A stretch of DNA of 64,000 nt, taken from contig NZ_CP055156.1 in NCBI RefSeq assembly GCF_014217805.1, forward strand, positions 372,001 to 436,000, written 5' to 3'. The notes beneath the pieces were generated by a model that was given only the letters and a program-made list of their open reading frames with translations, was not told the origin of the DNA and made no database searches. Shown in pieces: positions 54,483 to 61,934 of this stretch. The first letter of the stretch is position 1. Every line of letters begins with the position of its first letter. Source of the DNA: Adhaeribacter swui (GTDB lineage Bacteria > Bacteroidota > Bacteroidia > Cytophagales > Hymenobacteraceae). The translations under genes and the position numbers were made by a program.

Positions 54483-54737
54483 ATGAGATTAAATTCTTAT
54501 AAAACTCTGAAGACGAAGTGCGGCAAAGAGTTTGATAAAGACCTACTAAAAGTAATGGCCTTTACTACCAAAAACGTGAAGTATTCCCACATTACGTATA
54601 CTATTTACAAAACCGAGTCAGAAAATTATATTTATTGCTCTCATAAGTATGATGCGGTTACCGATTTTATTACGGTTGATTGTGAAATTATTAGTGAGCA
54701 GGAAGCAATGGCTCACTTAAATAAAACCAGTTCTTAA
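54483..54737 (+). CDS. Small hypothetical protein
   Basis: The 84-residue soluble protein (MRLNSYKTLKTKCGKEFD...) has no signal peptide or membrane segment and matches nothing I recognise. Its frame is good: ATG start, regular codon use, and a strong intrinsic terminator directly after its stop, so it looks like a real single-gene unit between yicC (divergent) and purQ. It has two cysteines near the middle (YCSHKYDAVTDFITVDCEI). Function unknown. Confidence 0.65.
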   Translation: MRLNSYKTLKTKCGKEFDKDLLKVMAFTTKNVKYSHITYTIYKTESENYIYCSHKYDAVTDFITVDCEIISEQEAMAHLNKTSS

Positions 54738-54759
54738 CACGAAAACATTAAAATTAGCT

Positions 54760-54785
54760 GGCTACTTTTACCAAGTAGCCTTTTT
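54760..54785 (+). terminator. Intrinsic terminator after the small hypothetical gene
   Basis: GGCTACTT (54760-54767) pairs with AAGTAGCC (54773-54780) over a 5-base loop, followed by TTTTTGTTTTT. Confidence 0.85.
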
Positions 54786-54849
54786 GTTTTTCCGGATATT
54801 CTATAACACATTAACTCAGATGAGTTATTTTAATGCGGTTTAAAACCCT

Positions 54850-54857
54850 TATATTTG
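54850..54857 (+). promoter_or_regulatory. Putative -7 promoter element for purQ
   Basis: TATATTTG lies only four bases before the purQ ATG (54862). Transcription from this element would start at or just before the ATG, giving a leaderless or nearly leaderless mRNA. Confidence 0.5.
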
Positions 54858-54861
54858 TCTC

Positions 54862-55554
54862 ATGAAATTTGGAGTAGTAATTTTTCCAGGCTCTAACTGC
54901 GATCAGGATGTGATTGAAGTTTTAAGCCGCACGTCGCATAAACCTGTAGCGCGCCTCTGGCACAAAGATCATGACCTGCAGAACTGTGATTTTATAGTTT
55001 TACCGGGTGGTTTTTCTTACGGCGATTATTTACGCTCCGGTGCTATTGCCCGGTTCTCCCCTATTATGCAGGAAGTAATTGCCCATGCTAACAAAGGCGG
55101 CTATGTGTTAGGCATATGCAACGGTTTTCAAATTTTAACCGAGGCCGGTTTATTACCGGGAGCTTTACTACGCAACATTGAGCAAAAGTTTATTTGCAAG
55201 AATGTGTTCATAAAACCCGAAACCAATACCTTATTGCCTACCCGGCACCTGGATGTAAACAAAGCTTATAAAATTCCGGTGGCGCACGGCGAAGGTCGTT
55301 TTTTTGCAGATGCCGATACGTTAAAACAGTTAAATGACAACGAGCAAGTCATGTTCCGGTACAGCGACGAAAACGCTAATACCGATGCTTGTTTTAATTG
55401 CAATGGCAGCCTGGAGAGTATTGCGGGTATTAGCAATGCCGGTAAAAATGTATTTGGTATGATGCCTCACCCCGAGCGTGCCGCCGACCCGGATTTAGGA
55501 AACTTGGCAGGTTTATCTATTTTTGAATCTATTATGGATAGTGTTCCAGCTTAG
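54862..55554 (+). CDS. purQ: Phosphoribosylformylglycinamidine synthase subunit PurQ
   Basis: PurQ is the glutaminase subunit that feeds ammonia to PurL in purine synthesis. The 230-residue protein has FPGSNCDQD at 8-16, VLPGGFSYGDYLRSGAIARFSPIM, the nucleophile Cys86 in GICNGFQILTEAGLLPGALLRN and the catalytic His203/Glu205 in MMPHPERAADP. Length is normal for the small-type PurQ. PurS is encoded at 61.6 kb; PurL is absent from the window. The start is preceded almost directly by a promoter-like element. Its terminator is unusually long. Confidence 0.96.
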   Translation: MKFGVVIFPGSNCDQDVIEVLSRTSHKPVARLWHKDHDLQNCDFIVLPGGFSYGDYLRSGAIARFSPIMQEVIAHANKGGYVLGICNGFQILTEAGLLPGALLRNIEQKFICKNVFIKPETNTLLPTRHLDVNKAYKIPVAHGEGRFFADADTLKQLNDNEQVMFRYSDENANTDACFNCNGSLESIAGISNAGKNVFGMMPHPERAADPDLGNLAGLSIFESIMDSVPA

Positions 55555-55607
55555 CAGAGCAGTAATGCTTAGGCAACAGGATAATTAAAAATTCTATATC
55601 CGTTTAT

Positions 55608-55668
55608 ATTCTGTTAAAATAAAAAGCTCCTGGTTTAACCAACCAGGAGCTTTTTATTTTAACAGAAT
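55608..55668. terminator. Bidirectional terminator with 28 bp perfect stem
   Basis: The arms 55608-55635 and 55641-55668 are perfect reverse complements around a 5-base loop TAACC. The core is AGCTCCTGGTT/AACCAGGAGCT with A/T tracts built into the outer stem. It separates convergent purQ and the BamA-fusion gene. Confidence 0.93.
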
Positions 55669-55677
55669 TTTAAAAAT

Positions 55678-58600
55678 TTAAAAATCGTAACCCAAAGTAA
55701 CGTATACCACCGGACCGGTGCTTCTAAAGTTTTCCTGGCCCCAAGCTACATCGGCTTTGCCATACACCCCTAACAAGGTAGTACGGGCACCAACACCATA
55801 ACCAAACAAGAATGGATTACGGTAATTAACCACCGTAGCCTGGAATGGGTTGGTATTAAAGTCGCCTTGTTTACCACCTAGCACTTGCGTGTTGTACGAG
55901 TTTTTCCGGTTAAAAGGACTTACCCCGGTATAAGCAGAACCGATATCGGTAAAGCCGGTAAACTGCAGATTGCGGAAAAACCCGGAACCAATCGGTGTAT
56001 CTTTAAATAAATACTGCACAATCGGAATTCTTAACTCCGAATTTAATAATAAAGCCGAGGTACCATTCCGGGCGTTGTATTTAAAACCCCGCATGTTGGT
56101 AGCAAATTGCAGGAAAAACAACTCTGCGGGCCGGGGTGGAGTACCGTTGTAAATATTAGGTCCGTCATCGTCGTAAGACGAGAACAGCCAGTTATCCATC
56201 CCACCCAGTATAAAGCGATTCGGCGAAGGCCCAAAATAATGGCCGTAAGTTAACCGGTTAGCAAAAACAATTTGCCGGTGCACTTTTTGGTAATGCCGCA
56301 AATCAAGGTAAAACTTATTAAATCCTTCTTCTTTTCTATCTAAACCTTTTAAAGCCATAATGCCCGCTTTCATACGGGTACCTTCGTACATGTTTACTCC
56401 CATAGTTACGGAGTTATCAAACACAACTTCGGCCCCACCACCGGCAAAATTCATGACGCTATCGGCTTCGGCTAAAATATTGGTAACCGCATATTTGGTA
56501 TGCACAAACTTAGGCAACACCCGAACGCTTAAGCTATGAGTAAGCGGATAAATTAGCGCCGGGGTAAACTCATGCCGGCCATACCGCAAATCTTTACTTT
56601 GGTATGAGGTAAAAATGCTTTGTTTTTGATACGATACCCGCAAATCATAACGGTGTTTCAAGTTGCTGTACTCGGCGTAAAAGTTACTCGACCGTAAATC
56701 TGTTACTAAAAACACCCCACCCCGAATCCGGTGATCTTCGAACATATCCGACATACCCACTTCGGCTACCAAACCAAAGCCCATTAATGGGTCCTGATAC
56801 ACCGAAGTAACTAGTTTATTGATACTAAACCGCAAATCGTATTTTACAGGCCCGGCTAATTGTACGGCTTCGTTGGTTTGTACGAGTGCATTTTGGTTTG
56901 CGCGAGCTCCTGTAATTGACCTAGGCCGGGCGGGCTTTTGCTGATCGGTTTCAAACTCGTAATTACGGGTATCTACCGCTTTGTCTTTGGCAACTGCTTT
57001 ATCCGGGGTATTTGTGGCTTGAGTAGTGTCGGCAGGTGCGGGTGCCGTTTGCGGTGTTTCTTTTGGCGTAGTTGCCGTTACCGCCGGGCGAATAGAGCGC
57101 TGCTCCAACGTTTGCTGCCGCACTGTTTTAAAATCCGGATTGGGCTGAAAACTAAAATTAGGAAAAAGGTACACAAAATCGCGGTCGCGGTCGGCGGCGA
57201 CAAACGTAAGCATACTATTATTGGGGTTATAATCGTAGCTTTTAATATTTTGCTGATAAGCCGAAACTCTTTCGTTTTGCCCGGAAGCCAGATTATACCG
57301 ATACAACGAACGGACGCCGGTTTCTTCGCCTAAATACAAAAAGCTTTGTTCATCTAAAGGCCTAGGGCTGGTTTCGTTAGAAATAGAACGGGTAAGCTGC
57401 TTAAATGCAAAGCCAGTTTTTTCTAAATCGTAGTAATAAATATCAAAATTGTTAACTACTTTATCGAACTGCGGCACTACCGAACCCGTGGAATCCAGGA
57501 AGCGGTTAGAAGAAAACAACAATCCTTTGTTTCCTTTCATAAAAACTACGTTGCGGTCGTCGTAAATATCGTTGGTTATTTGTTCGGCTTTACGGCCCCG
57601 GTACAAATAAATATCACTTTTACCATCGCGCACGGCACTCATTACCAGCATTTTTCCGTCGTCGGAGTAATCCATGTCTAAAATCTGGGTAAATTGGTTT
57701 AGAGCGCCATCGGGCTTACCAATAATCGATTTTATAACTTTTGAAATTGAAAAATTACGTCGGTCCAGGTAATAACTGGATAAGGTAACCACGCCGCGTT
57801 TTATTTCGGCAATTCCTAACTGCGTGTTCGATTTCCATGCCAACAAGGGCATTTTAGTATCTATCTGCTGATCGGGCGTTTTGTATCCGCCTTTCTTGAT
57901 GTTAGTGATGCGCCGTTTGGCAATATCGTAGAGCTTAATTTCGTATTGGCCGCGGTCATTTTCTACGTAAGCCATTTTGGTACCATTGGGGGTAAATACC
58001 GGCTCGGTGTAAATATTATCTTTGCGGTTTTTCCGGAATAACTGGCGGTTTGCATCTACCGTGGTTAAGCGCGAACTGGTTTGCGAATTCATTTGCAGGT
58101 AGTAGCTATTCCAGTCGCGGATAAAGCGCCGGTAAGGAATGTTTAAACTACTGGAAATACCAATTTCTACGTCGCGGGTGATACGGGTTAAATTTAAAAT
58201 ATTCTGGATAGAAGTGTAACCGTACCGTTCGGTAATGTAATTCCAGACGGCTTGCCCCGCTAACTGCTGGTTCCGGACAAACAAGGCTTCCGGCTTTTTA
58301 TTTTTGGTTTTAATAACCATATCGCGCATGTAATTATCCATGTCTACGTTCCAGCCTTCGGTAATGTAAGTAGCGGCTCCGGTTATAAACCAATCGGGCA
58401 ATTTCAATAAATAACTGCTTTGCAATACTTCTTTTAAGCTGCCTCCGTACATCATATCGTTCAGGAGCAGCATGGTAATATTATAGCTGATATTTTTCTT
58501 AAACCGGGTTTGGGTACCATCAAAGGCCAACTCTACCTTATTTTTTAAAAACATGGTTTCGCCACCGGTTTGGTAACGGTCATCGTTCAGGCCAATATTA

Positions 58601-58941
58601 CTTTGGCGCATGTCGGCAATGGAGTTGTACAGGATTAAGGTGGTTTTGGAGTAAGGATAATACCCGATAATACTGGTAATACGCTTTAATTCCTTTTCGG
58701 CATATTCAGCGGTATTAATAGCAGCTTGCTTGCCACCGGTATAAAAATAAACGTTAAAATTTTGCGTGCTATAAAACTGCCAGTCGAAACTCTTGTACTG
58801 AATGCGGTTCTTGCCAAAGGCATCCTGCCCTACCATTTGGTTCTGGGCCTGGGTGGTTAAATTAAAAAAAATTACTCCTATTGCCAGCAGAAATACTTTT
58901 TGCCAATAAAAAGTAAAAGCGTGTTTAAAAGTACTATTCAT
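55678..58941 (-). CDS. Peptidase-MA-like/beta-propeller/BamA-type barrel fusion protein
   Basis: The 1087-residue protein begins with a signal peptide (VFLLAIGVIFFNLTTQAQ). Residues about 50-290 resemble peptidase MA-like (gluzincin fold) regions; LLKLPDWFITGAATYITEGW aligns with the zinc-binding helix region, but the HExxH motif is not evident, so it is probably inactive. A TolB-like WD40/PD40 beta-propeller follows (RKDNIYTEPVFTPNGTKMAYVENDRGQYEI, DMDYSDDGKMLVMSAVRDGKSDIYLYR), then a proline/threonine-rich linker (about 610-680) and a C-terminal outer-membrane barrel with ILGGMDNWLFSSYDDDG and LRIPIVQYLF. It is similar to proteins annotated as TolB-like in Bacteroidota. Function is not known. 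The FAD oxidoreductase gene lies nine bases upstream in the same direction. Confidence 0.84.
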   Translation of the reverse strand: MNSTFKHAFTFYWQKVFLLAIGVIFFNLTTQAQNQMVGQDAFGKNRIQYKSFDWQFYSTQNFNVYFYTGGKQAAINTAEYAEKELKRITSIIGYYPYSKTTLILYNSIADMRQSNIGLNDDRYQTGGETMFLKNKVELAFDGTQTRFKKNISYNITMLLLNDMMYGGSLKEVLQSSYLLKLPDWFITGAATYITEGWNVDMDNYMRDMVIKTKNKKPEALFVRNQQLAGQAVWNYITERYGYTSIQNILNLTRITRDVEIGISSSLNIPYRRFIRDWNSYYLQMNSQTSSRLTTVDANRQLFRKNRKDNIYTEPVFTPNGTKMAYVENDRGQYEIKLYDIAKRRITNIKKGGYKTPDQQIDTKMPLLAWKSNTQLGIAEIKRGVVTLSSYYLDRRNFSISKVIKSIIGKPDGALNQFTQILDMDYSDDGKMLVMSAVRDGKSDIYLYRGRKAEQITNDIYDDRNVVFMKGNKGLLFSSNRFLDSTGSVVPQFDKVVNNFDIYYYDLEKTGFAFKQLTRSISNETSPRPLDEQSFLYLGEETGVRSLYRYNLASGQNERVSAYQQNIKSYDYNPNNSMLTFVAADRDRDFVYLFPNFSFQPNPDFKTVRQQTLEQRSIRPAVTATTPKETPQTAPAPADTTQATNTPDKAVAKDKAVDTRNYEFETDQQKPARPRSITGARANQNALVQTNEAVQLAGPVKYDLRFSINKLVTSVYQDPLMGFGLVAEVGMSDMFEDHRIRGGVFLVTDLRSSNFYAEYSNLKHRYDLRVSYQKQSIFTSYQSKDLRYGRHEFTPALIYPLTHSLSVRVLPKFVHTKYAVTNILAEADSVMNFAGGGAEVVFDNSVTMGVNMYEGTRMKAGIMALKGLDRKEEGFNKFYLDLRHYQKVHRQIVFANRLTYGHYFGPSPNRFILGGMDNWLFSSYDDDGPNIYNGTPPRPAELFFLQFATNMRGFKYNARNGTSALLLNSELRIPIVQYLFKDTPIGSGFFRNLQFTGFTDIGSAYTGVSPFNRKNSYNTQVLGGKQGDFNTNPFQATVVNYRNPFLFGYGVGARTTLLGVYGKADVAWGQENFRSTGPVVYVTLGYDF

Positions 58942-58950
58942 ATGAAAGAA

Positions 58951-60024
58951 TCAAATTCCCGTAAAATATTTTAAGAACCGGCTAATATCGGCCTCCGGCT
59001 CCAGTTTAGCGCCTTGCAGGTTTGCCACAAAATTATGAGCCAGGTAAGGCGCCATCATTACTCCTTTAGAACCCATGCCGTTAAAAATACCTATCTGGTG
59101 GTGCACCGGGTGCCAACCCATTAAAGGCCTGCGATCTTTAACCGCCGGCCTGATACCCGCCGCTTGTTTGGTAACCACAAAGCGTTTTTTTAAAATTTGA
59201 CCAGCCCGCTCCGTTAACTCCGTTAAAGCTTCGGCGCTAGGTTGTTCATTTATTTCGCGCCAGTTATAAGTGGCCCCAACTTTAAACCCATCAGTACCAA
59301 AAGGAAGAACGTAAACCGCTTTGTTATAGATACATTCCGCTGGTAAATTATCCACTTTAATGTCTAAAACTTCTCCTTTATTTAGCGAAAAAGGCAGCCA
59401 GCTAAAGTAGGGATTATTAATTGCCTGAAACCCTTCACAAAAAACGATTTTTCGGGCCGTAATAGTATTATTATCTTGTTTATAAGTAATAAAATCTGCA
59501 TTTAAATTTAACCTGCTAAACTCAAAAAATTCTTGTATAAGCAAATGGCTTTGAGCTAAGGCCACCAACAAGCAATCTAAGAACTTATTTACATCTACGT
59601 AGCCGCTTTGGGCTATTTCGATGGCGCCAAAATCCTGATTGATACTTTCGGAAAAAGGCAACCGCAGATGTACTTGTTTAATAAACTCCTGAATGGCTGG
59701 ATTACTACTTTTACCCATCCAGGTGTTTTGCTCTTCTACCGATGAAAAAAATTTAAAAATAGGCAGCGGTTGCCAAATTTTCACATTAAATTCTTTTTCT
59801 ATTTGCTGGTAAAAAGCAATGGCAAAGGGCACCAGTTTTTCGGCCAGCCACGATTTGGCAAACCGTTTGCCTGCCAGCGGGTTAATTAATCCGGCCGCTA
59901 CCCGCGAAGCCGAGTTGGCTTTAAAAGTATCAAAAACAGCTAGTTTATAACCCTGCTCACTCAAAGTACGCGCTAAAATTCCGCCGGCTAATCCATGCCC
60001 TACCAAGATAAAATCGTAAATCAT
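58951..60024 (-). CDS. FAD-dependent oxidoreductase (DAO family)
   Basis: The 357-residue enzyme has an N-terminal FAD Rossmann motif, LVGHGLAGGILARTL, and SASRVAAGLINPLAGKRFAKSW, typical of DAO/DadA-like amine or amino-acid oxidases. The C-terminal AAGIRPAVKDRRPLMGWHPVHHQIGIFNGMGSKGVMMAP matches the DAO C-terminal flavin-binding loop. The substrate is unknown. The gene order oxidoreductase-TolB/BamA-like protein with a 9 bp gap suggests an operon; the reason for the pairing is not evident. Confidence 0.88.
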   Translation of the reverse strand: MIYDFILVGHGLAGGILARTLSEQGYKLAVFDTFKANSASRVAAGLINPLAGKRFAKSWLAEKLVPFAIAFYQQIEKEFNVKIWQPLPIFKFFSSVEEQNTWMGKSSNPAIQEFIKQVHLRLPFSESINQDFGAIEIAQSGYVDVNKFLDCLLVALAQSHLLIQEFFEFSRLNLNADFITYKQDNNTITARKIVFCEGFQAINNPYFSWLPFSLNKGEVLDIKVDNLPAECIYNKAVYVLPFGTDGFKVGATYNWREINEQPSAEALTELTERAGQILKKRFVVTKQAAGIRPAVKDRRPLMGWHPVHHQIGIFNGMGSKGVMMAPYLAHNFVANLQGAKLEPEADISRFLKYFTGI

Positions 60025-60085
60025 GCGGGTTAAGATACTACAAGTATTCCTGAATTTAGTAACTTACCGCTTATTTCAAAAGGAT

Positions 60086-60093
60086 TATATTTG
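60086..60093 (+). promoter_or_regulatory. Putative -7 promoter element for the MBL-pssA-purS run
   Basis: TATATTTG lies 117 bp upstream of the MBL ATG; the leader in between is unremarkable. Confidence 0.42.
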
Positions 60094-60210
60094 AAATAAA
60101 AGCCATCAATAGTATTCAAAACTTCAGTAAACACGTATTCCGGATTTTAGCAGCAAACTGGGGTAAGCCCCGGCAGCCTCATTGTTAAAATACGAAAAAT
60201 TTAAAAATAA

Positions 60211-60846
60211 ATGATTGTTACCAGCTTTACTTTTAACGCCTTTGCGGAAAACACCTATGTACTGCACGACGAGACCAAAACGTGTATTATTGTTGACCCA
60301 GGATGTTATGATAAAAGTGAACAGCAAACCCTGGTAGATTTTATTAAAACCGAAGGTTTACAGGTTACACAATTAGTGAATACCCACTGCCACATCGATC
60401 ACGTGCTGGGCAATAAATTTGTAGCCGATACCTACAAAGTTGATTTAGCCATTCACAAAACAGATTTGCCCACGTTACGTGCCCAAGCGGTATTTGGGCC
60501 CAGCTATGGGTTTACGAAGTACGAAGAACTATTGCCCGCTCATTATTTGCAAGAAGGCCAGGTACTGCAGTTTGGAAAAACGGAGTTGCAAATTTTATTT
60601 ACGCCCGGCCATGCGCCTGGCCACGTGGTTTTTTACCACGAAGCATCGCAGCAATTAATTGCGGGCGATGTTTTATTTCACCGTAGTATAGGCCGCACCG
60701 ATCTACCTGGTGGTAATTACCAAACTTTGATACAGAGCATCAAAACGCAATTATTTCCGCTGCCCGATTCCACCAAGGTTTACCCGGGACACGGCCCCAC
60801 TACCACCATTGGCGAAGAGAAAAAATTTAATCCTTTTCTGCGTTAG
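60211..60846 (+). CDS. MBL-fold metallo-hydrolase (glyoxalase II-like)
   Basis: The 211-residue enzyme has the metallo-beta-lactamase motif NTHCHIDHVLG with His59, His61, Asp63 and His64, plus FTPGHAPGHVVFYH (a further His), AGDVLFHRSIGRTDLPGG and VYPGHGPTTTIG. These make a binuclear metal site of the glyoxalase II/hydroxyacylglutathione-hydrolase-like group. Bacteroidota members of this small YcbL-like type act on thioesters or related substrates, not identified here. It is followed by pssA at 25 bp, then purS; probably one operon. Confidence 0.93.
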   Translation: MIVTSFTFNAFAENTYVLHDETKTCIIVDPGCYDKSEQQTLVDFIKTEGLQVTQLVNTHCHIDHVLGNKFVADTYKVDLAIHKTDLPTLRAQAVFGPSYGFTKYEELLPAHYLQEGQVLQFGKTELQILFTPGHAPGHVVFYHEASQQLIAGDVLFHRSIGRTDLPGGNYQTLIQSIKTQLFPLPDSTKVYPGHGPTTTIGEEKKFNPFLR

Positions 60847-60871
60847 TTCGTGGGCAATTTTTTAAAAAATT

Positions 60872-61582
60872 ATGAAAAAAGCGATTCCCAATACCATTAC
60901 CTGCTTAAACCTGTTTACCGGCTGCGTCGCCATTTTTGCGGCTTTTCAGGATAATTTGGTATTTGCGGCTTTATTAGTTTATATAGCAGCTATTTTTGAT
61001 TTTTTAGACGGTATGCTGGCCCGGTTGCTGCACGCCTATTCCGAAATAGGCAAACAACTGGATTCCTTGGCCGATATGGTTTCGTTTGGCGTGTTACCTG
61101 GCGTAATCATGTTTAAATTAATGCAGCAAGCCATTCGCTCTTCCGAAGCAGCGTCGTTAGTAACCATGGAGCTTTTTCCATTTTTTGCCTTTATCATGGT
61201 CATCTTTTCGGCGCTCCGGTTAGCCAAGTTTAATATTGATTCGCGGCAAACTTCTTCTTTTATCGGGGTTCCTACGCCAGCCAATACCCTTTTAATAAGT
61301 TCGTTACCGCTTATTCTGGATAATGATGTATTTGGTTTGCATGAGTTTATTCTAAACCCGGTTACCTTGGGCGTTTTAACCCTGTTAATGAGTTATTTAC
61401 TAGTAGCCGAAATACCGCTGTTTGCCTTAAAATTTAAAAATTTAACCTGGAAAGATAATTCGATCCGGTTTATTTTTCTATTAATTGCTTTACCCTTGTT
61501 GTTTCTGCTTAAATTTGCGGCAATACCACTAATAATTGTTTTATATATTCTTCTATCCTTAATAAAACCTTCTTACTCATGA
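60872..61582 (+). CDS. pssA: CDP-diacylglycerol--serine O-phosphatidyltransferase
   Basis: PssA makes phosphatidylserine, the precursor of phosphatidylethanolamine, in the inner membrane. The 236-residue protein is polytopic and carries the CDP-alcohol phosphotransferase motif DFLDGMLARLLHAYSEIGKQLDSLAD (DG..AR....G..D...D), with Asp residues that bind Mg2+ and CDP. Length is normal for the Bacillus-type enzyme. It overlaps purS by four bases (ATGA), which couples translation. Confidence 0.94.
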   Translation: MKKAIPNTITCLNLFTGCVAIFAAFQDNLVFAALLVYIAAIFDFLDGMLARLLHAYSEIGKQLDSLADMVSFGVLPGVIMFKLMQQAIRSSEAASLVTMELFPFFAFIMVIFSALRLAKFNIDSRQTSSFIGVPTPANTLLISSLPLILDNDVFGLHEFILNPVTLGVLTLLMSYLLVAEIPLFALKFKNLTWKDNSIRFIFLLIALPLLFLLKFAAIPLIIVLYILLSLIKPSYS

Positions 61583-61836
61583 AATTTACCGCCGAAATTG
61601 ATATTATGCCTCACGCCGAACTACTCGATCCGCAAGGCAAAGCGGTGATGTTAGGCCTGGAACATTTAGGCCTGGAACAAGTAGCCGATGTACGGATTGG
61701 CAAACACATAACTCTGGCTTTAGAAGCCGAAAACGAAGCTGCTGCGCAGGAAAAAGTAGAAAACGCCTGTAAAAAATTATTGGCTAATTTAATTATGGAA
61801 TCGTACTCGTACGAACTTACCCCCGCCCAGCAATAA
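61579..61836 (+). CDS. purS: Phosphoribosylformylglycinamidine synthase subunit PurS
   Basis: PurS is the small third subunit of the PurLQS formylglycinamidine synthase; it bridges PurQ and PurL. The 85-residue protein starts MKFTAEIDIMPHAELLDPQGKAV, with the LDPQGKAV motif, and has LEQVADVRIGKHITLALE, both family-typical. It overlaps pssA by four bases, which makes it part of a phospholipid gene unit rather than a purine cluster. purQ lies about 6 kb away; purL is not in the window. Regulation may thus differ between the subunits. Confidence 0.95.
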   Translation: MKFTAEIDIMPHAELLDPQGKAVMLGLEHLGLEQVADVRIGKHITLALEAENEAAAQEKVENACKKLLANLIMESYSYELTPAQQ

Positions 61837-61876
61837 TTTCTTTTTTCTACAGTTCATATTAGCATACAGGAACTGA

Positions 61877-61919
61877 AAACAGAAGTTCTTAAAGCGCCTT
61901 TCTTTAAGAACTTCTGTTT
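61877..61919. terminator. Terminator between purS and porU
   Basis: The arms 61877-61894 and 61902-61919 are perfect 18 bp reverse complements around a 7-base loop CGCCTTT. The porU promoter-like element starts two bases downstream. Confidence 0.87.
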
Positions 61920-61920
61920 A

Positions 61921-61928
61921 TATTTTTG
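61921..61928 (+). promoter_or_regulatory. Putative -7 promoter element for porU
   Basis: TATTTTTG (TAnnTTTG) lies six bases before the porU ATG (61935), right after a strong terminator hairpin. It implies a leaderless or very short leader. Confidence 0.45.
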
Positions 61929-61934
61929 GGATAT

